This document shows, in pieces, positions 43,135 to 52,596 of a DNA stretch of 64,000 nucleotides. The position numbers and the translations under genes are program-made. A model generated the notes under the pieces. That model saw only the letters and a list, made by a program, of their open reading frames with translations, was not told the origin of the DNA and made no database searches. This DNA is from Fluviibacter sp964498255 (GTDB taxonomy: Bacteria; Pseudomonadota; Gammaproteobacteria; Burkholderiales; Rhodocyclaceae). Location: assembly GCA_964498255.1 (NCBI GenBank), contig CAZCGW010000001.1, positions 1 through 64,000 on the forward strand, read 5' to 3'. The stretch's first letter is position 1, and each line of letters begins with the position of its first letter.

Positions 43135-43485
43135 ATGGCCTGGCTCGCTACGAAATACCTGATTACGGCTGCAGTCGTTGTACTGATTTCAGAAGTGGCC
43201 AAACGCAGCGATAAGCTTGGCGGTTTGATTGCGGCTTTGCCGATGGTGACGTTTTTGGCGCTGATCTGGTTGTATGTGGAAAAGCAGCCTGCGGAAAAGA
43301 TTTCCAATCACGCCTGGTATACCTTCTGGTACGTGGTGCCTACGTTACCGATGTTTCTGGCGTTTCCGTTTTTGCATGAGCGCATTGGCTTCTGGCCAAC
43401 GATGGCTGCCTGTGTGGGCATTACGATTGTGTGCTTTGCCGTGTTTGCGTACGTGATGAAGCACTTCGGCGTAGAGCTTCTATAG
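43135..43485 (+). CDS. DUF3147 family membrane protein
   Basis: 116 residues with four predicted TM helices (~5-20, ~28-46, ~63-80, ~88-108). V-A-K-R-S-D-K-L-G-G-L-I-A-A-L-P is the conserved first-loop motif. Function unknown. It starts 7 bp after mnmE and overlaps the convergent chrA end by 6 bp. Confidence 0.75.
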   Translation: MAWLATKYLITAAVVVLISEVAKRSDKLGGLIAALPMVTFLALIWLYVEKQPAEKISNHAWYTFWYVVPTLPMFLAFPFLHERIGFWPTMAACVGITIVCFAVFAYVMKHFGVELL

Positions 43486-44832
43486 GGCTAGGGTTTTAAG
43501 CAGCAAACCGGCTACGGCGCAGATGCCGATGAGGTGCATGACATTGGCTTTGAAGCGGAACAAGGCAACAAAGGCGGCGATGGCGATGATTGCAGAGACG
43601 CTATCGAAGTGGCCTTGAAATCCAGTCGGCCAGAGCACGTGATAGCCAAAGAAAAACGCTAGATCGAGAATAACGCCGACAACGGCCGCGGTAATGGCGG
43701 TGAGTGGTGCGGTGAACTTTAGATTGCCATGCGTGCTTTCTATTAATGGCCCGCCCAGTAGGATGAGAATGAAGGACGGTAGAAAGGTAAACCACGTCAC
43801 AATGGTTGCGGCTATGGCACCGGCTAAAAACAGGGCATCCGGTCCGAAGACCTCTTTGAGGTAGCCGCCGATAAATCCGACAAAGGCCACGATCATGATG
43901 AGCGGGCCGGGTGTGGTTTCTCCCAGCGCTAGGCCATCCATCATTTGCGACGCCGATAGCCAGCCGTAGTGCTCGACGGCCCCTTGAAAGACATAAGGCA
44001 ATACGGCGTAGGCGCCACCAAAGGTGAGCAATGCCGCTTTGGTGAAGAAGAACCCCATCTGGGTATAGACACCATCAAGACCAAACCAGGTGATCAGTAG
44101 CGCAATGGGTATGGCCCAGAGCAATAGACCCGATGCGATGACCTTGGTTAAGCGCCGCCCACTGAAGCGCGCGTGCTCAGGCGCAGGTGTGTGGTCGTCG
44201 ATAAGTGCTGCGCCGAATGATTTGGCTGCGCCGCTGTGGCCACCGCCGATGCTGAACTGATCAGGGACGTATTTTCCGCCGAGGTAACCCATCAATGCGG
44301 CAGCCGCAATGATGGACGGGAACGGTAGGTTGGCTACAAAGATGGCCAGGAATGAGGCAATGGCAATGCCCCATAGGTATTTGTTTTTGAGCGCACGTGA
44401 GCCGATGCGATGCGCCGCCTGGAAGACGATAGCGGTGACGGCTGGTTTGATGCCGTAAAACAGACCCGCAATGACGGGTAGGTCGCCGTAGGCGATGTAC
44501 GCCCATGACAGTGCGATAAGGATAAATAACGAGGGCAGCACAAACAGTGTGCCGGCGACGATGCCGCCCAGGGTGCGATGCATGAGCCAGGCGATGTAGA
44601 TAGCGAGTTGCTGAGCCTCTGGCCCCGGCAACACCATGCAGTAGTTGAGTGCGTGCAGAAAACGTCGTTCGGAAATCCAGCGGCGACGCTCGACTAACTC
44701 CTGGTGCATGATGGCGATTTGTCCGGCGGGACCACCAAAGCTGATAAAGCCAAGCTTTAACCAGAAGGCAAACGCTTCCCAGAAGCTAACGGGAACGGGC
44801 GGGGAAAGAGGTTCTTTGGTTGGATCTGACAT
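43480..44832 (-). CDS. chrA: Chromate efflux transporter (long-chain CHR family)
   Basis: 450 residues in two homologous halves, each with the CHR motif: F-I-S-F-G-G-P-A-G-Q-I near residue 30 and L-L-T-F-G-G-A-Y-A-V-L-P in the second half. V-L-P-G-P-E-A-Q-Q near 67 is typical. It exports chromate at the inner membrane. It is a single gene without chrB, so induction by chromate is not evident here. Confidence 0.9.
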   Translation of the reverse strand: MSDPTKEPLSPPVPVSFWEAFAFWLKLGFISFGGPAGQIAIMHQELVERRRWISERRFLHALNYCMVLPGPEAQQLAIYIAWLMHRTLGGIVAGTLFVLPSLFILIALSWAYIAYGDLPVIAGLFYGIKPAVTAIVFQAAHRIGSRALKNKYLWGIAIASFLAIFVANLPFPSIIAAAALMGYLGGKYVPDQFSIGGGHSGAAKSFGAALIDDHTPAPEHARFSGRRLTKVIASGLLLWAIPIALLITWFGLDGVYTQMGFFFTKAALLTFGGAYAVLPYVFQGAVEHYGWLSASQMMDGLALGETTPGPLIMIVAFVGFIGGYLKEVFGPDALFLAGAIAATIVTWFTFLPSFILILLGGPLIESTHGNLKFTAPLTAITAAVVGVILDLAFFFGYHVLWPTGFQGHFDSVSAIIAIAAFVALFRFKANVMHLIGICAVAGLLLKTLAL

Positions 44833-44925
44833 GGAGCCGATCCTAACAGGATAGCGGAACCTGGTTAGAAGGATTTTTCATATCAGGTTATAGTCGGGAC
44901 ATATAAAACGTTGGTGCGATAGGTC

Positions 44926-45333
44926 ATGAAACGATTACTGGTTCTGCTAAGTGCAACATGGATGCTTACGGCTTGTGCGCCGTCTCTTTTTCCTGTTGAA
45001 ATGCCGGTGACGGCATCGCTTCCTGATTCGGGCGGCACGGCCTCGTTGATTCCGTACCAACCGTTGGTCGTGCGTCTACCGGCCAATCCGAGTACCGGTT
45101 ATGTCTGGTCTTACGCAGTCGCAGGCGATGATGTGCTGCGTCTTGAAACAGTCAGTGGTGAATCGGCTGGCGCAAATGGCATGGTGGGCGCCCCGGGTGA
45201 GCAGGTATGGTCGTTTCGCGCTCAAGGATCGGGTCTAGCTGTACTGACCTACGTGTACGCGCAGCCGTGGGAGAAAAATACGCCGCCCGCCAAGATTTTT
45301 ACGCTAAAGGTTCAGGTTGCGCCTGCGCAGTAA
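44926..45333 (+). CDS. Chagasin/I42-type protease inhibitor lipoprotein
   Basis: 135 residues. The lipobox L-T-A-C gives Cys17. The I42 loop motif N-P-S-T-G-Y-V-W is at 54-61, and the third loop reads Q-P-W where R-P-W/F is usual. Chagasin-like proteins inhibit papain-family cysteine proteases. Its 3' end overlaps the opposing flavoprotein gene by 35 bp. Confidence 0.8.
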   Translation: MKRLLVLLSATWMLTACAPSLFPVEMPVTASLPDSGGTASLIPYQPLVVRLPANPSTGYVWSYAVAGDDVLRLETVSGESAGANGMVGAPGEQVWSFRAQGSGLAVLTYVYAQPWEKNTPPAKIFTLKVQVAPAQ

Positions 45334-46573
45334 GCCAGTTTAAAACGCCGTGCCCCGCTTGTAGGCCCGTGGCCAAGCAGGCAGTTAGTAGATAGCCACC
45401 AGTAGGCGCTTCCCAATCCAGCATTTCTCCGGCCACAAAAACGCCGGGCAGCTTTTTGATCATGAAGTGTTGATCGACATCGTCGAAGCAAACGCCGCCT
45501 GCGGTGCTAATTGCTTCGGCAATCGGGCGTGTGGTGTGCACGGTAATCGGCAATGCTTTTATCGTTGCTACTAAGGTTTTTATATCGTTGACCTGTTCTT
45601 TGCCGAGCACTTCGTAGAGCAGTACCGTTTTAACGCCGGTAAAGCCCAGTGCTGATTTGAGATAGCTCGATAGTGATTTGCTGCCACGTCGGCAGAGGGC
45701 ATCCAGAATTTTTTTGGGCGTGCGCTCGGGCGCCAGATCGATGGTGAACGTGGCGCTGCCTGTGTGATTGATGGTCTCGCGTAGCGGGCGGGACAGCGCA
45801 TAGATGAGGCTGCCTTCGACACCCTCTCGGCTGATGATGCACTCGCCTTGTCGTTGATACGTTTCACCGGTGTGATCAGTAAAGCTAATAGCGATGGACT
45901 TCAGCGGTTCACCCGAGAACTTCTGTTTGAGCAAGGCAGACCAGGGCGTTTCGAATCCACAGTTGGCGCTTTGCAATGGTGCCGGGTTAATGCCCTGCGG
46001 TTTAAGCAGTGACACCCAGGCCCCGTCGCTGCCCAGTTTGGGCCAGCTGGCCCCCCCCAGCGCGAGGATGGTGGCATCGGGTTGGATGGTGATGTCACCA
46101 TCCGGGCCGGTGATGCGAAGCGTGCCATCATCTGCCCAGCCTTTCCAGTGATGCCGCACGTGAAAACGCACGCCATTCAGGCGCAGACGATGTAGCCATG
46201 CCCGTAGCAAAGGGGCGGCTTTCATTTCTTTTGGGAAGACGCGGCCCGAGGTGCCGACAAAGGTATCAATGCCGAGGCCGTGTATCCAGGTGCGTAGGTG
46301 GTCTGGTTTGAAATGATCGAGACTGGATTGGAGCAGGCTTTGTTCTGCACCGTAACGGCTGCAGAACTTTTTGTAGTCTTCACTGTGCGTGATGTTCAAG
46401 CCGCCGATGCCGGCCAGTAAGAGCTTACGGCCTACCGATGGCATGGCATCGTAAAGGTCGACCTGGATGCCCGCCTTGCTAAGTACTTCGGCAGCCATCA
46501 GCCCGGCTGGCCCACCTCCAATAATGGCGACTTGGCTACAGGCGTGGTTGGCGGCAGACTCGGGCAATGTCAT
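45299..46573 (-). CDS. HI0933-like flavoprotein (TIGR03862 family)
   Basis: 424 residues. The N-terminal FAD-binding G-G-G-P-A-G-L-M-A-A-E is at ~19-29, with T-G-G-Y-L-L-T near the end and the family feature L-A-L-G-G-A-S-W-P-K-L-G-S-D-G. Proteins of this family are putative NAD(P)/FAD oxidoreductases of unknown substrate. It lies 41 bp downstream of ahpF on the same strand. Confidence 0.82.
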   Translation of the reverse strand: MTLPESAANHACSQVAIIGGGPAGLMAAEVLSKAGIQVDLYDAMPSVGRKLLLAGIGGLNITHSEDYKKFCSRYGAEQSLLQSSLDHFKPDHLRTWIHGLGIDTFVGTSGRVFPKEMKAAPLLRAWLHRLRLNGVRFHVRHHWKGWADDGTLRITGPDGDITIQPDATILALGGASWPKLGSDGAWVSLLKPQGINPAPLQSANCGFETPWSALLKQKFSGEPLKSIAISFTDHTGETYQRQGECIISREGVEGSLIYALSRPLRETINHTGSATFTIDLAPERTPKKILDALCRRGSKSLSSYLKSALGFTGVKTVLLYEVLGKEQVNDIKTLVATIKALPITVHTTRPIAEAISTAGGVCFDDVDQHFMIKKLPGVFVAGEMLDWEAPTGGYLLTACLATGLQAGHGVLNWLTAQAQPEPLA

Positions 46574-46614
46574 GCCGCCATTTTACGCTGCGAGGCGATT
46601 AAGCTGGCGCAGAG

Positions 46615-48180
46615 CTACGAGTTACGAATGAGATAATCGAAAGCGCCGAGCGATGCTTTGGCGCCCTCGCCCATGGCGATGATGATCTGCTTGTACGGTA
46701 CGGTTGTACAGTCGCCCGCCGCGAAGATGCCTGCGGCGGAAGTCTGGCCACGGCTATCAACTTCGATTTCGCCCATCTTCGAAAGATTGAGCGTGCCCTT
46801 GAGCCAATCAGTGTTGGGAAGCAGGCCGATCTGTACAAAGATTCCTTCGAGTTCAAGGCGAACGTTGTCATCGGTCTCGCGGTTTTTGTAAACGAGGCCG
46901 TTGACCTTGTTGCCATCACCCAGCACTTCCATCGTTTGGGCGTTCTTGAGAATGACCACGTTAGGTAAGCTGGCCAGCTTGCGCTGGAGTACGGCATCGG
47001 CACGAAGTTCTGCACCGAATTCGATGAGCGTGACATGACCCACAATACCGGCCAGATCAATTGCCGCTTCAACCCCCGAGTTGCCACCGCCAACCACGGC
47101 AACACGTTTGCCTTTGAACAACGGGCCATCACAGTGCGGGCAGTAGGCAACGCCCTTGCCACGGTATTCCTGCTCTCCAGGTACGTTAAGCTCGCGCCAC
47201 CGCGCCCCAGTGGAAAGAATGACGCTCTTGGCTTTCAACACGGCACCGCTGGCTGTGCGTACCTCGGCATAACCGCCGGGCGTTGTTGCTAGCGTGAGCG
47301 ACTCGGCACGCTGCAGGTTCATGATGTCGACTTCGTAAGACTTCACGTGCTGCTCTAATTGAGCAACGAGCTTTGGACCTTCGGTTTCCTGAACGGAAAT
47401 GAAGTTCTCGATGCCTACGGTGTCCATGACTTGGCCACCGAAACGTTCGGCGAGAATGCCGGTACGAATGCCTTTGCGGGCGGCATAAACTGCAGCGGCC
47501 GAGCCGGCGGGGCCGCCGCCGACGATGAGGACATCGTAGGGCGCCTGAGCGCTGATTTTTTCGGCTTCGCGGGCGGCTGCACCGGTATCGAGTTTGGCGA
47601 GAATTTCTTCGATGGTCATGCGACCGGCGCCGAATTCCTCACCATTCAGATAGACGGTGGGCACGGCCATGATCTGACGTGATTCAACGATGTCCTGGAA
47701 CATCGCACCATCGATCATGGTGTGTTTAACGCGGGGGTTAACTGCCGCCATGAGATTGAGCGCCTGCACGACATCCGGGCAGTTATGGCAGCTGAGTGAA
47801 ATGAAAGTTTCGAACTTGTAGTCGCCCGGTAGATTGCGGATCTGCTCAATCACGCTGGCATCCACCTTCGGCGGGTAGCCGCCCATTTGTAACAGGGCGA
47901 GTACCAGCGAAGTGAACTCGTGGCCCATTGGCAAACCGGCAAAGCGGGCAACACCGCGCTGATCGATGTTGTTGAGCGGTGCAACGCGGAACGATGGCAC
48001 CAGTTCTGAATCGTTACTTTTAATAACGCTGACTTTGTCGGAGAGCGCTGCAATCTCGTTGACGAGTTCGCGCATCTGTTCCGAGTTGCCACTTTCATCC
48101 AGTGAGGTGATCAGCTGAATGGGTTGTTCGAGGCGTTCGAGGTAGGCCTTAAGTTGTTCCTGGATGTTGGCGTCAAGCAT
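46615..48180 (-). CDS. ahpF: Alkyl hydroperoxide reductase subunit F
   Basis: 521 residues. The N-terminal tandem thioredoxin-like domain has C-H-N-C (S-C-H-N-C-P-D-V), followed by the FAD site G-G-G-P-A-G-S-A-A and the thioredoxin-reductase disulfide C-P-H-C-D-G. It passes NADH electrons to AhpC. ATG 48180 fits the family; the frame extends upstream without support. It is separated from ahpC by 204 bp of hairpin-rich DNA. Confidence 0.95.
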   Translation of the reverse strand: MLDANIQEQLKAYLERLEQPIQLITSLDESGNSEQMRELVNEIAALSDKVSVIKSNDSELVPSFRVAPLNNIDQRGVARFAGLPMGHEFTSLVLALLQMGGYPPKVDASVIEQIRNLPGDYKFETFISLSCHNCPDVVQALNLMAAVNPRVKHTMIDGAMFQDIVESRQIMAVPTVYLNGEEFGAGRMTIEEILAKLDTGAAAREAEKISAQAPYDVLIVGGGPAGSAAAVYAARKGIRTGILAERFGGQVMDTVGIENFISVQETEGPKLVAQLEQHVKSYEVDIMNLQRAESLTLATTPGGYAEVRTASGAVLKAKSVILSTGARWRELNVPGEQEYRGKGVAYCPHCDGPLFKGKRVAVVGGGNSGVEAAIDLAGIVGHVTLIEFGAELRADAVLQRKLASLPNVVILKNAQTMEVLGDGNKVNGLVYKNRETDDNVRLELEGIFVQIGLLPNTDWLKGTLNLSKMGEIEVDSRGQTSAAGIFAAGDCTTVPYKQIIIAMGEGAKASLGAFDYLIRNS

Positions 48181-48307
48181 GATGGACTCCTGAAGCGTTA
48201 GCTTAAAATTTTTTGCTGCGGTAATCGCATGACAAAACAGGGTCGGGTTTTGGGCAAAGCTATGCCGACTCGCTGCTTGGCGATGCAATCACAATATTTA
48301 GGGGGTG

Positions 48308-48384
48308 CCCGGAGCCGAAGCTCCGGGCGTTCTCTGTTGCGGCTGATTTAGACCGCAGTCCGACGGTTCATAGCCGTCGTGGAC
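48308..48384 (-). other. Hairpin cluster between ahpC and ahpF
   Basis: Three stem-loops follow the ahpC stop: a ~6-bp stem around CGACGG/CCGTCG, a short TGCGG/CCGCA stem, and a perfect 9-bp GCCCGGAGC/GCTCCGGGC at ~48308-48330 with a 4-base loop. None is followed by a T-run. They may stabilise the 3' end of ahpC mRNA or reduce read-through into ahpF, so that peroxidase exceeds reductase (inference). Confidence 0.5.
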
Positions 48385-48948
48385 TTAGATCTTGCCAACC
48401 AGATCCAGCGATGGCTTCAGCGTCGTTGCGCCTTCTTTCCATTTGGCTGGGCAAACTTCACCCGGATGCGATGCGGTGTACTGAGCAGCTTTCAGCTTGC
48501 GCAGGGTTTCCGAAATATCGCGAGCGATTTCATTCGAGTGGATTTCCAGAGTTTTAATCTTGCCTTCTGGGTTGATGATGAACGTACCGCGCAGTGACAG
48601 ACCTTCTTCTGGAATGTGAACGCCAAAAGCGTTGGTCAGTTGATGTGTTGGATCACCGATCAGTGGGAACTGGGCCTTGCCAACGGCTGGCGAGGTTTCG
48701 TGCCAAACCTTGTGCGAGAAGTGCGTATCGGTAGTAACGATGTACACCTCGGCACCAGCCTTCTGGAATTCGGCGTAGTTGTTAGCCGCATCTTCGATTT
48801 CGGTTGGGCAGTTGAAGGTAAAAGCGGCTGGCATGAAAATCAGCACGGACCATTTGCCCTTGAGGCTGGCTTCGGTGATTTCGACGAACTTGCCGTTGTG
48901 AAAGGCCTGCGCCTTAAATGGTTGAACTTCGGTGTTGATCAGTGACAT
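48385..48948 (-). CDS. ahpC: Alkyl hydroperoxide reductase subunit C (peroxiredoxin)
   Basis: 187 residues. The peroxidatic C47 is in F-T-F-N-C-P-T-E (most family members have Val before the Cys), and the resolving C166 in G-E-V-C-P-A-K-W. It reduces H2O2 and organic peroxides and is recycled by AhpF. AGGAG precedes ATG 48948. An OxyR-type operator lies 83 bp upstream. Confidence 0.96.
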   Translation of the reverse strand: MSLINTEVQPFKAQAFHNGKFVEITEASLKGKWSVLIFMPAAFTFNCPTEIEDAANNYAEFQKAGAEVYIVTTDTHFSHKVWHETSPAVGKAQFPLIGDPTHQLTNAFGVHIPEEGLSLRGTFIINPEGKIKTLEIHSNEIARDISETLRKLKAAQYTASHPGEVCPAKWKEGATTLKPSLDLVGKI

Positions 48949-49019
48949 GTTGAACTCCTGTTTTAAGTTTGGGTAAGGCAAATGTCGTATCGACAAGAAG
49001 CAGTGTACGGACACTGCGC

Positions 49020-49067
49020 CGATAAATCCAATTGATTGTTACTAAACATCTGTTAGCTAAAAGCTAT
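49020..49067 (-). promoter_or_regulatory. OxyR binding site and promoter of ahpC
   Basis: 49031-49067 reads ATTG-N7-CTAA-N7-TTAG-N7-CTAT, the four-part OxyR motif with exact N7 spacing on both strands (consensus ATAG-N7-CTAT repeated). Read on the minus strand, a -35-like TTGGAT starts at the inner edge of the site and a -10-like TACACT follows at 18 bp. That is the overlap expected for an OxyR-activated promoter. Confidence 0.7.
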
Positions 49068-49213
49068 TGGCCGGCGGGTGGCTTATATGGGTAAACGTGA
49101 AGAAATCCTTGAAAAATCAACCTAAAGGGCGATGCATTGACTAAAATTAGCACCCTTTTGTGTTGCGCAGATTAAGACTTACTGAAATCGCAGCAAGTTT
49201 TTGTGGTGGGCTG

Positions 49214-51118
49214 ATGGAATTTCCGGATCGTTTTGATGTGATTGTTGTGGGTGGCGGCCATGCCGGTACCGAAGCTGCGCTGGCTTCGGCCCGCACGGGT
49301 GCGCGTACCCTGCTGTTGACCCACAGCATGGAAACGCTGGGCGTGATGAGTTGTAACCCATCCATTGGCGGCATTGGCAAAGGCCACCTGGTTAAGGAAG
49401 TTGATGCCTTAGGCGGTGCTATGGCCGCGGCTACCGATGAAGCCGGTATTCAGTTTCGTATTCTCAATGCGTCCAAAGGCCCGGCGGTGCGTGCCACGCG
49501 TGCGCAGGCAGACCGGGTGCTGTATAAACAGGCAATTCGCCGTCGGCTGGAAAACCAGCCGAACCTCACCATCTTTGCGCAGGCCTGTGATGACCTGATT
49601 ATGGAAGGGGATCGCGTGGTGGGTGCGGTAACCCAACTCGGCGTGCGCTTCCGTGCAGAAGCCGTGGTGCTGACTGCCGGTACCTTTCTGAATGGTCTGA
49701 TCCACGTGGGGTTGAACAATTATTCCGGTGGCCGTATGGGCGATCCGCCTTCGGTGTCGCTGGCCGCGCGCTTGCGTGAGCTGAAGCTGCCGCAGGGCCG
49801 TTTGAAAACCGGTACGCCACCACGTTTGGATGGCAAGAGCATCGATTTTTCGGTGATGCAGACCCAGCATTCGGATGACCCGATGCCGGTGTTTTCTTTC
49901 CTCGGCAATGCCGCGCAACACCCGCAGCAGCTGCCCTGCTGGATTACCGATACCAATGAGCGGACGCACGAGATTATTCGTAATAACCTCGACCGCTCGC
50001 CGATGTATACCGGAGTGATCGAGGGCGTGGGCCCGCGTTATTGCCCATCGATCGAAGACAAGATTCACCGTTTTGCCGATAAGGCCAGCCACCATGTGTT
50101 TCTGGAGCCGGAAGGCTTGGATACACACGAGATTTACCCGAACGGGATTTCAACCTCCCTGCCCTTTGATGTGCAGCTGCAGATTGTGCGCTCCATCCGA
50201 GGCATGGAGCAGTGCCATATCCTGAGACCGGGTTACGCCATTGAATACGATTACTTTGATCCGCGTGGCTTGAAAGCATCGCTGGAAACCAAAGCGATTA
50301 ACGGCCTGTTCTTTGCTGGTCAGATCAATGGCACCACCGGTTATGAAGAAGCCGCCGCCCAGGGTTTGTTGGCTGGTTTGAATGCCGCTCGCTCAACGCG
50401 TGGAGAAGCCGCCTGGACGCCGCGTCGCGATGAGTCGTATCTGGGTGTGCTGGTAGATGATCTGATTACACGCGGCGTGAGCGAGCCCTATCGTATGTTT
50501 ACCAGCCGGGCTGAATACCGCTTGAGTCTGCGTGAAGACAATGCCGATCTGCGGTTAACCGAGATTGGCCGAGAAATGGGCCTAGTGGATGATGTGCGTT
50601 GGGCTGCTTTCTGCGACAAACGTGATTCGATTGAGCAAGAACAGCAGCGATTGCGCGGTCTTCGTGTGAACCCGCAGAAAATTGCTCAGGAAGTGATTGA
50701 ACCGATCCTGGGTAAGCCGCTGGAACGCGAAACGACGATGTTTGAACTATTGCGCCGTCCGGATACTAACCATGCACAGTTGCAGCAATTGGCTGCCGCG
50801 GCGGATTTGGCTGTGACGGTGACTTTGCCAGCTGAGGTGGTTGAACAGGTAGAGATTCAGGCCAAATACCAAGGCTATATCGATCGCCAGCGCGATGAAG
50901 TGGCGCGCCAGGCCGCTTATGAACATTTAAGCTTGCCGGAAGCGCTGGATTACACCGAGGTCATCGGGTTGTCGCGCGAGGTTTGTCAGAAGCTGCAGAC
51001 GCAGCGGCCGCAAACGCTGGGTCAGGCTGCGCGTATTCAGGGCGTGACCCCGGCGGCGATCGGCCTGTTGCTGGTCCACCTCAAGCGCTTGGGCGTGGCA
51101 TTGGGCGCGGTGCTGTGA
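49214..51118 (+). CDS. mnmG: tRNA uridine-5-carboxymethylaminomethyl modification enzyme MnmG
   Basis: 634 residues. The FAD site V-V-G-G-G-H-A-G-T-E-A is at the N-terminus, the GidA signatures G-P-R-Y-C-P-S-I-E-D-K and G-Q-I-N-G-T-T-G-Y-E-E-A-A-A-Q-G follow, and a C-terminal helical MnmE-binding domain is present. ATG 49214 is the family start. It overlaps rsmG by 4 bp (GTGA). Confidence 0.96.
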   Translation: MEFPDRFDVIVVGGGHAGTEAALASARTGARTLLLTHSMETLGVMSCNPSIGGIGKGHLVKEVDALGGAMAAATDEAGIQFRILNASKGPAVRATRAQADRVLYKQAIRRRLENQPNLTIFAQACDDLIMEGDRVVGAVTQLGVRFRAEAVVLTAGTFLNGLIHVGLNNYSGGRMGDPPSVSLAARLRELKLPQGRLKTGTPPRLDGKSIDFSVMQTQHSDDPMPVFSFLGNAAQHPQQLPCWITDTNERTHEIIRNNLDRSPMYTGVIEGVGPRYCPSIEDKIHRFADKASHHVFLEPEGLDTHEIYPNGISTSLPFDVQLQIVRSIRGMEQCHILRPGYAIEYDYFDPRGLKASLETKAINGLFFAGQINGTTGYEEAAAQGLLAGLNAARSTRGEAAWTPRRDESYLGVLVDDLITRGVSEPYRMFTSRAEYRLSLREDNADLRLTEIGREMGLVDDVRWAAFCDKRDSIEQEQQRLRGLRVNPQKIAQEVIEPILGKPLERETTMFELLRRPDTNHAQLQQLAAAADLAVTVTLPAEVVEQVEIQAKYQGYIDRQRDEVARQAAYEHLSLPEALDYTEVIGLSREVCQKLQTQRPQTLGQAARIQGVTPAAIGLLLVHLKRLGVALGAVL

Positions 51119-51789
51119 GCGAGTTTACCAACACTCATCGAGCGGCCGAAAGCGCGCAGCTGATGGCGGGCGCTGCCCAGATGGGCGTGTCGCTGACGGA
51201 GGCGCAAGCCGACAAGCTGCTTGATTATCTGGATCTGCTGCAGAAATGGAACAAGGCCTATAACTTAACCGCGGTACGCGAACGCCCGGCGATGCTAACG
51301 CAGCACTTGCTGGATTCGCTCTCGATTGTGCCGCATTTGCCACCGGGTGATTTGCTGGATGTGGGCAGTGGTGGTGGTTTGCCGGGTATTCCGCTGGCCA
51401 TTCTGCAGCCGGAGCGCTCGATTACGCTGGTTGATACGGTGGGCAAAAAAGTCGCCTTTCTCAAACAGGCGGCGATGACGTTGGGCTTGAAGAATCTGAA
51501 TGCGGTTTCCACCCGGATTGAAAGTTGGGTGCCGCCAGCCGAACACGCAGGGGGTTTTGCGCTGATTACGGCACGGGCATACGCCACTTTGGCCACTTTA
51601 GTGGGGCAAACCCGGCGACTTTTGGCCCCAAATGGGGGGTGGTATGCCATGAAAGGTGTTAATCCTGCCGCTGAGATGGCAGAATTAGCCCCCGATGTTT
51701 CTGTTCGTGCGGTCATTCCGCTTGAAGTGCCTGATTTGGGCGCAGAAAGACATCTGATTCTGCTGGCTCCGGTCGGCTCCGGTTCTTAA
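51115..51789 (+). CDS. rsmG: 16S rRNA (guanine527-N7)-methyltransferase
   Basis: 224 residues. The SAM site L-L-D-V-G-S-G-G-G-L-P-G-I-P and the family's L-L-Q-K-W-N-K-A-Y-N-L-T are present. It methylates G527 of 16S rRNA. GTG start inside the mnmG stop, so translation is coupled. Confidence 0.94.
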   Translation: MSEFTNTHRAAESAQLMAGAAQMGVSLTEAQADKLLDYLDLLQKWNKAYNLTAVRERPAMLTQHLLDSLSIVPHLPPGDLLDVGSGGGLPGIPLAILQPERSITLVDTVGKKVAFLKQAAMTLGLKNLNAVSTRIESWVPPAEHAGGFALITARAYATLATLVGQTRRLLAPNGGWYAMKGVNPAAEMAELAPDVSVRAVIPLEVPDLGAERHLILLAPVGSGS

Positions 51790-51806
51790 GGTTAAAAAGG
51801 CGCAGC

Positions 51807-52583
51807 ATGCGTATTCTGGCAATTACCAATCAAAAAGGCGGCGTGGGCAAAACCACCTCGGCCGTTAATCTGAGCGCAGCGCTAGCTCATTTGAAACAGC
51901 GTGTGCTGTTGATTGACCTGGATCCGCAAGGCAACGCCACCACGGGTTGCGGCATTGTTAAAACCGATGCGCTGCCTACGGTGTATCAGCTATTGCTGGG
52001 CGATACCACGCTGGGCAATGCCATTCAGAAAACCGAATTTGGTTTCGATATCCTTCCCGCAAACCGTGAATTGGCGGGCGCCGAGATTGAGCTGATTGAG
52101 CTGGACGGCCGCGAGCAGAAATTGAAAGAGGCGCTGGCTACGGTGAGCGATCGTTATGATTACGTGCTGATTGACTGCCCGCCGGCGCTGAACATGCTGA
52201 CGGTAAACGCCCTGGTGGCATCGCAGTCTGTGATGATTCCGATGCAGTGCGAGTACTATGCGCTGGAAGGCTTGTCGGATCTGGTCGAGACGCTGCGCAA
52301 AGTGCGCGGCAATTTGAATCCGGATCTGGAAATCGAAGGCCTGCTGCGCACGATGTATAACGCGCAGAACACCCTGACCCAGCAAGTGTCGGATGAATTG
52401 ACCAGCCACTTTGGCGACAAGGTATACAACACGATTATTCCGCGCAACGTGCGTCTGGCCGAAGCGCCGTCACACGGCAAACCAGCGATGGCCTACGATG
52501 CGTCATCCAAGGGCGCTCAGGCTTATGCGGCACTAGCAGAAGAGTTGCTGGGCCGTCACGGCAAAGCCGTGGCCGCTAAATAA
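51807..52583 (+). CDS. parA: Chromosome partitioning ATPase ParA
   Basis: 258 residues. The deviant Walker A K-G-G-V-G-K-T-T is at ~11-18, and D-C-P-P follows. It forms the DNA-bound ATPase gradient that moves ParB-parS complexes. Its partner sites are the three parS palindromes around oxyR, about 20 kb to the left. Confidence 0.95.
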   Translation: MRILAITNQKGGVGKTTSAVNLSAALAHLKQRVLLIDLDPQGNATTGCGIVKTDALPTVYQLLLGDTTLGNAIQKTEFGFDILPANRELAGAEIELIELDGREQKLKEALATVSDRYDYVLIDCPPALNMLTVNALVASQSVMIPMQCEYYALEGLSDLVETLRKVRGNLNPDLEIEGLLRTMYNAQNTLTQQVSDELTSHFGDKVYNTIIPRNVRLAEAPSHGKPAMAYDASSKGAQAYAALAEELLGRHGKAVAAK

Positions 52584-52596
52584 GTAGAGACATCAG

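Noticed and set aside
49137..49175. Promoter for mnmG starting with TTGACT.
   Set aside because: No acceptable -10 at 16-18 bp spacing.
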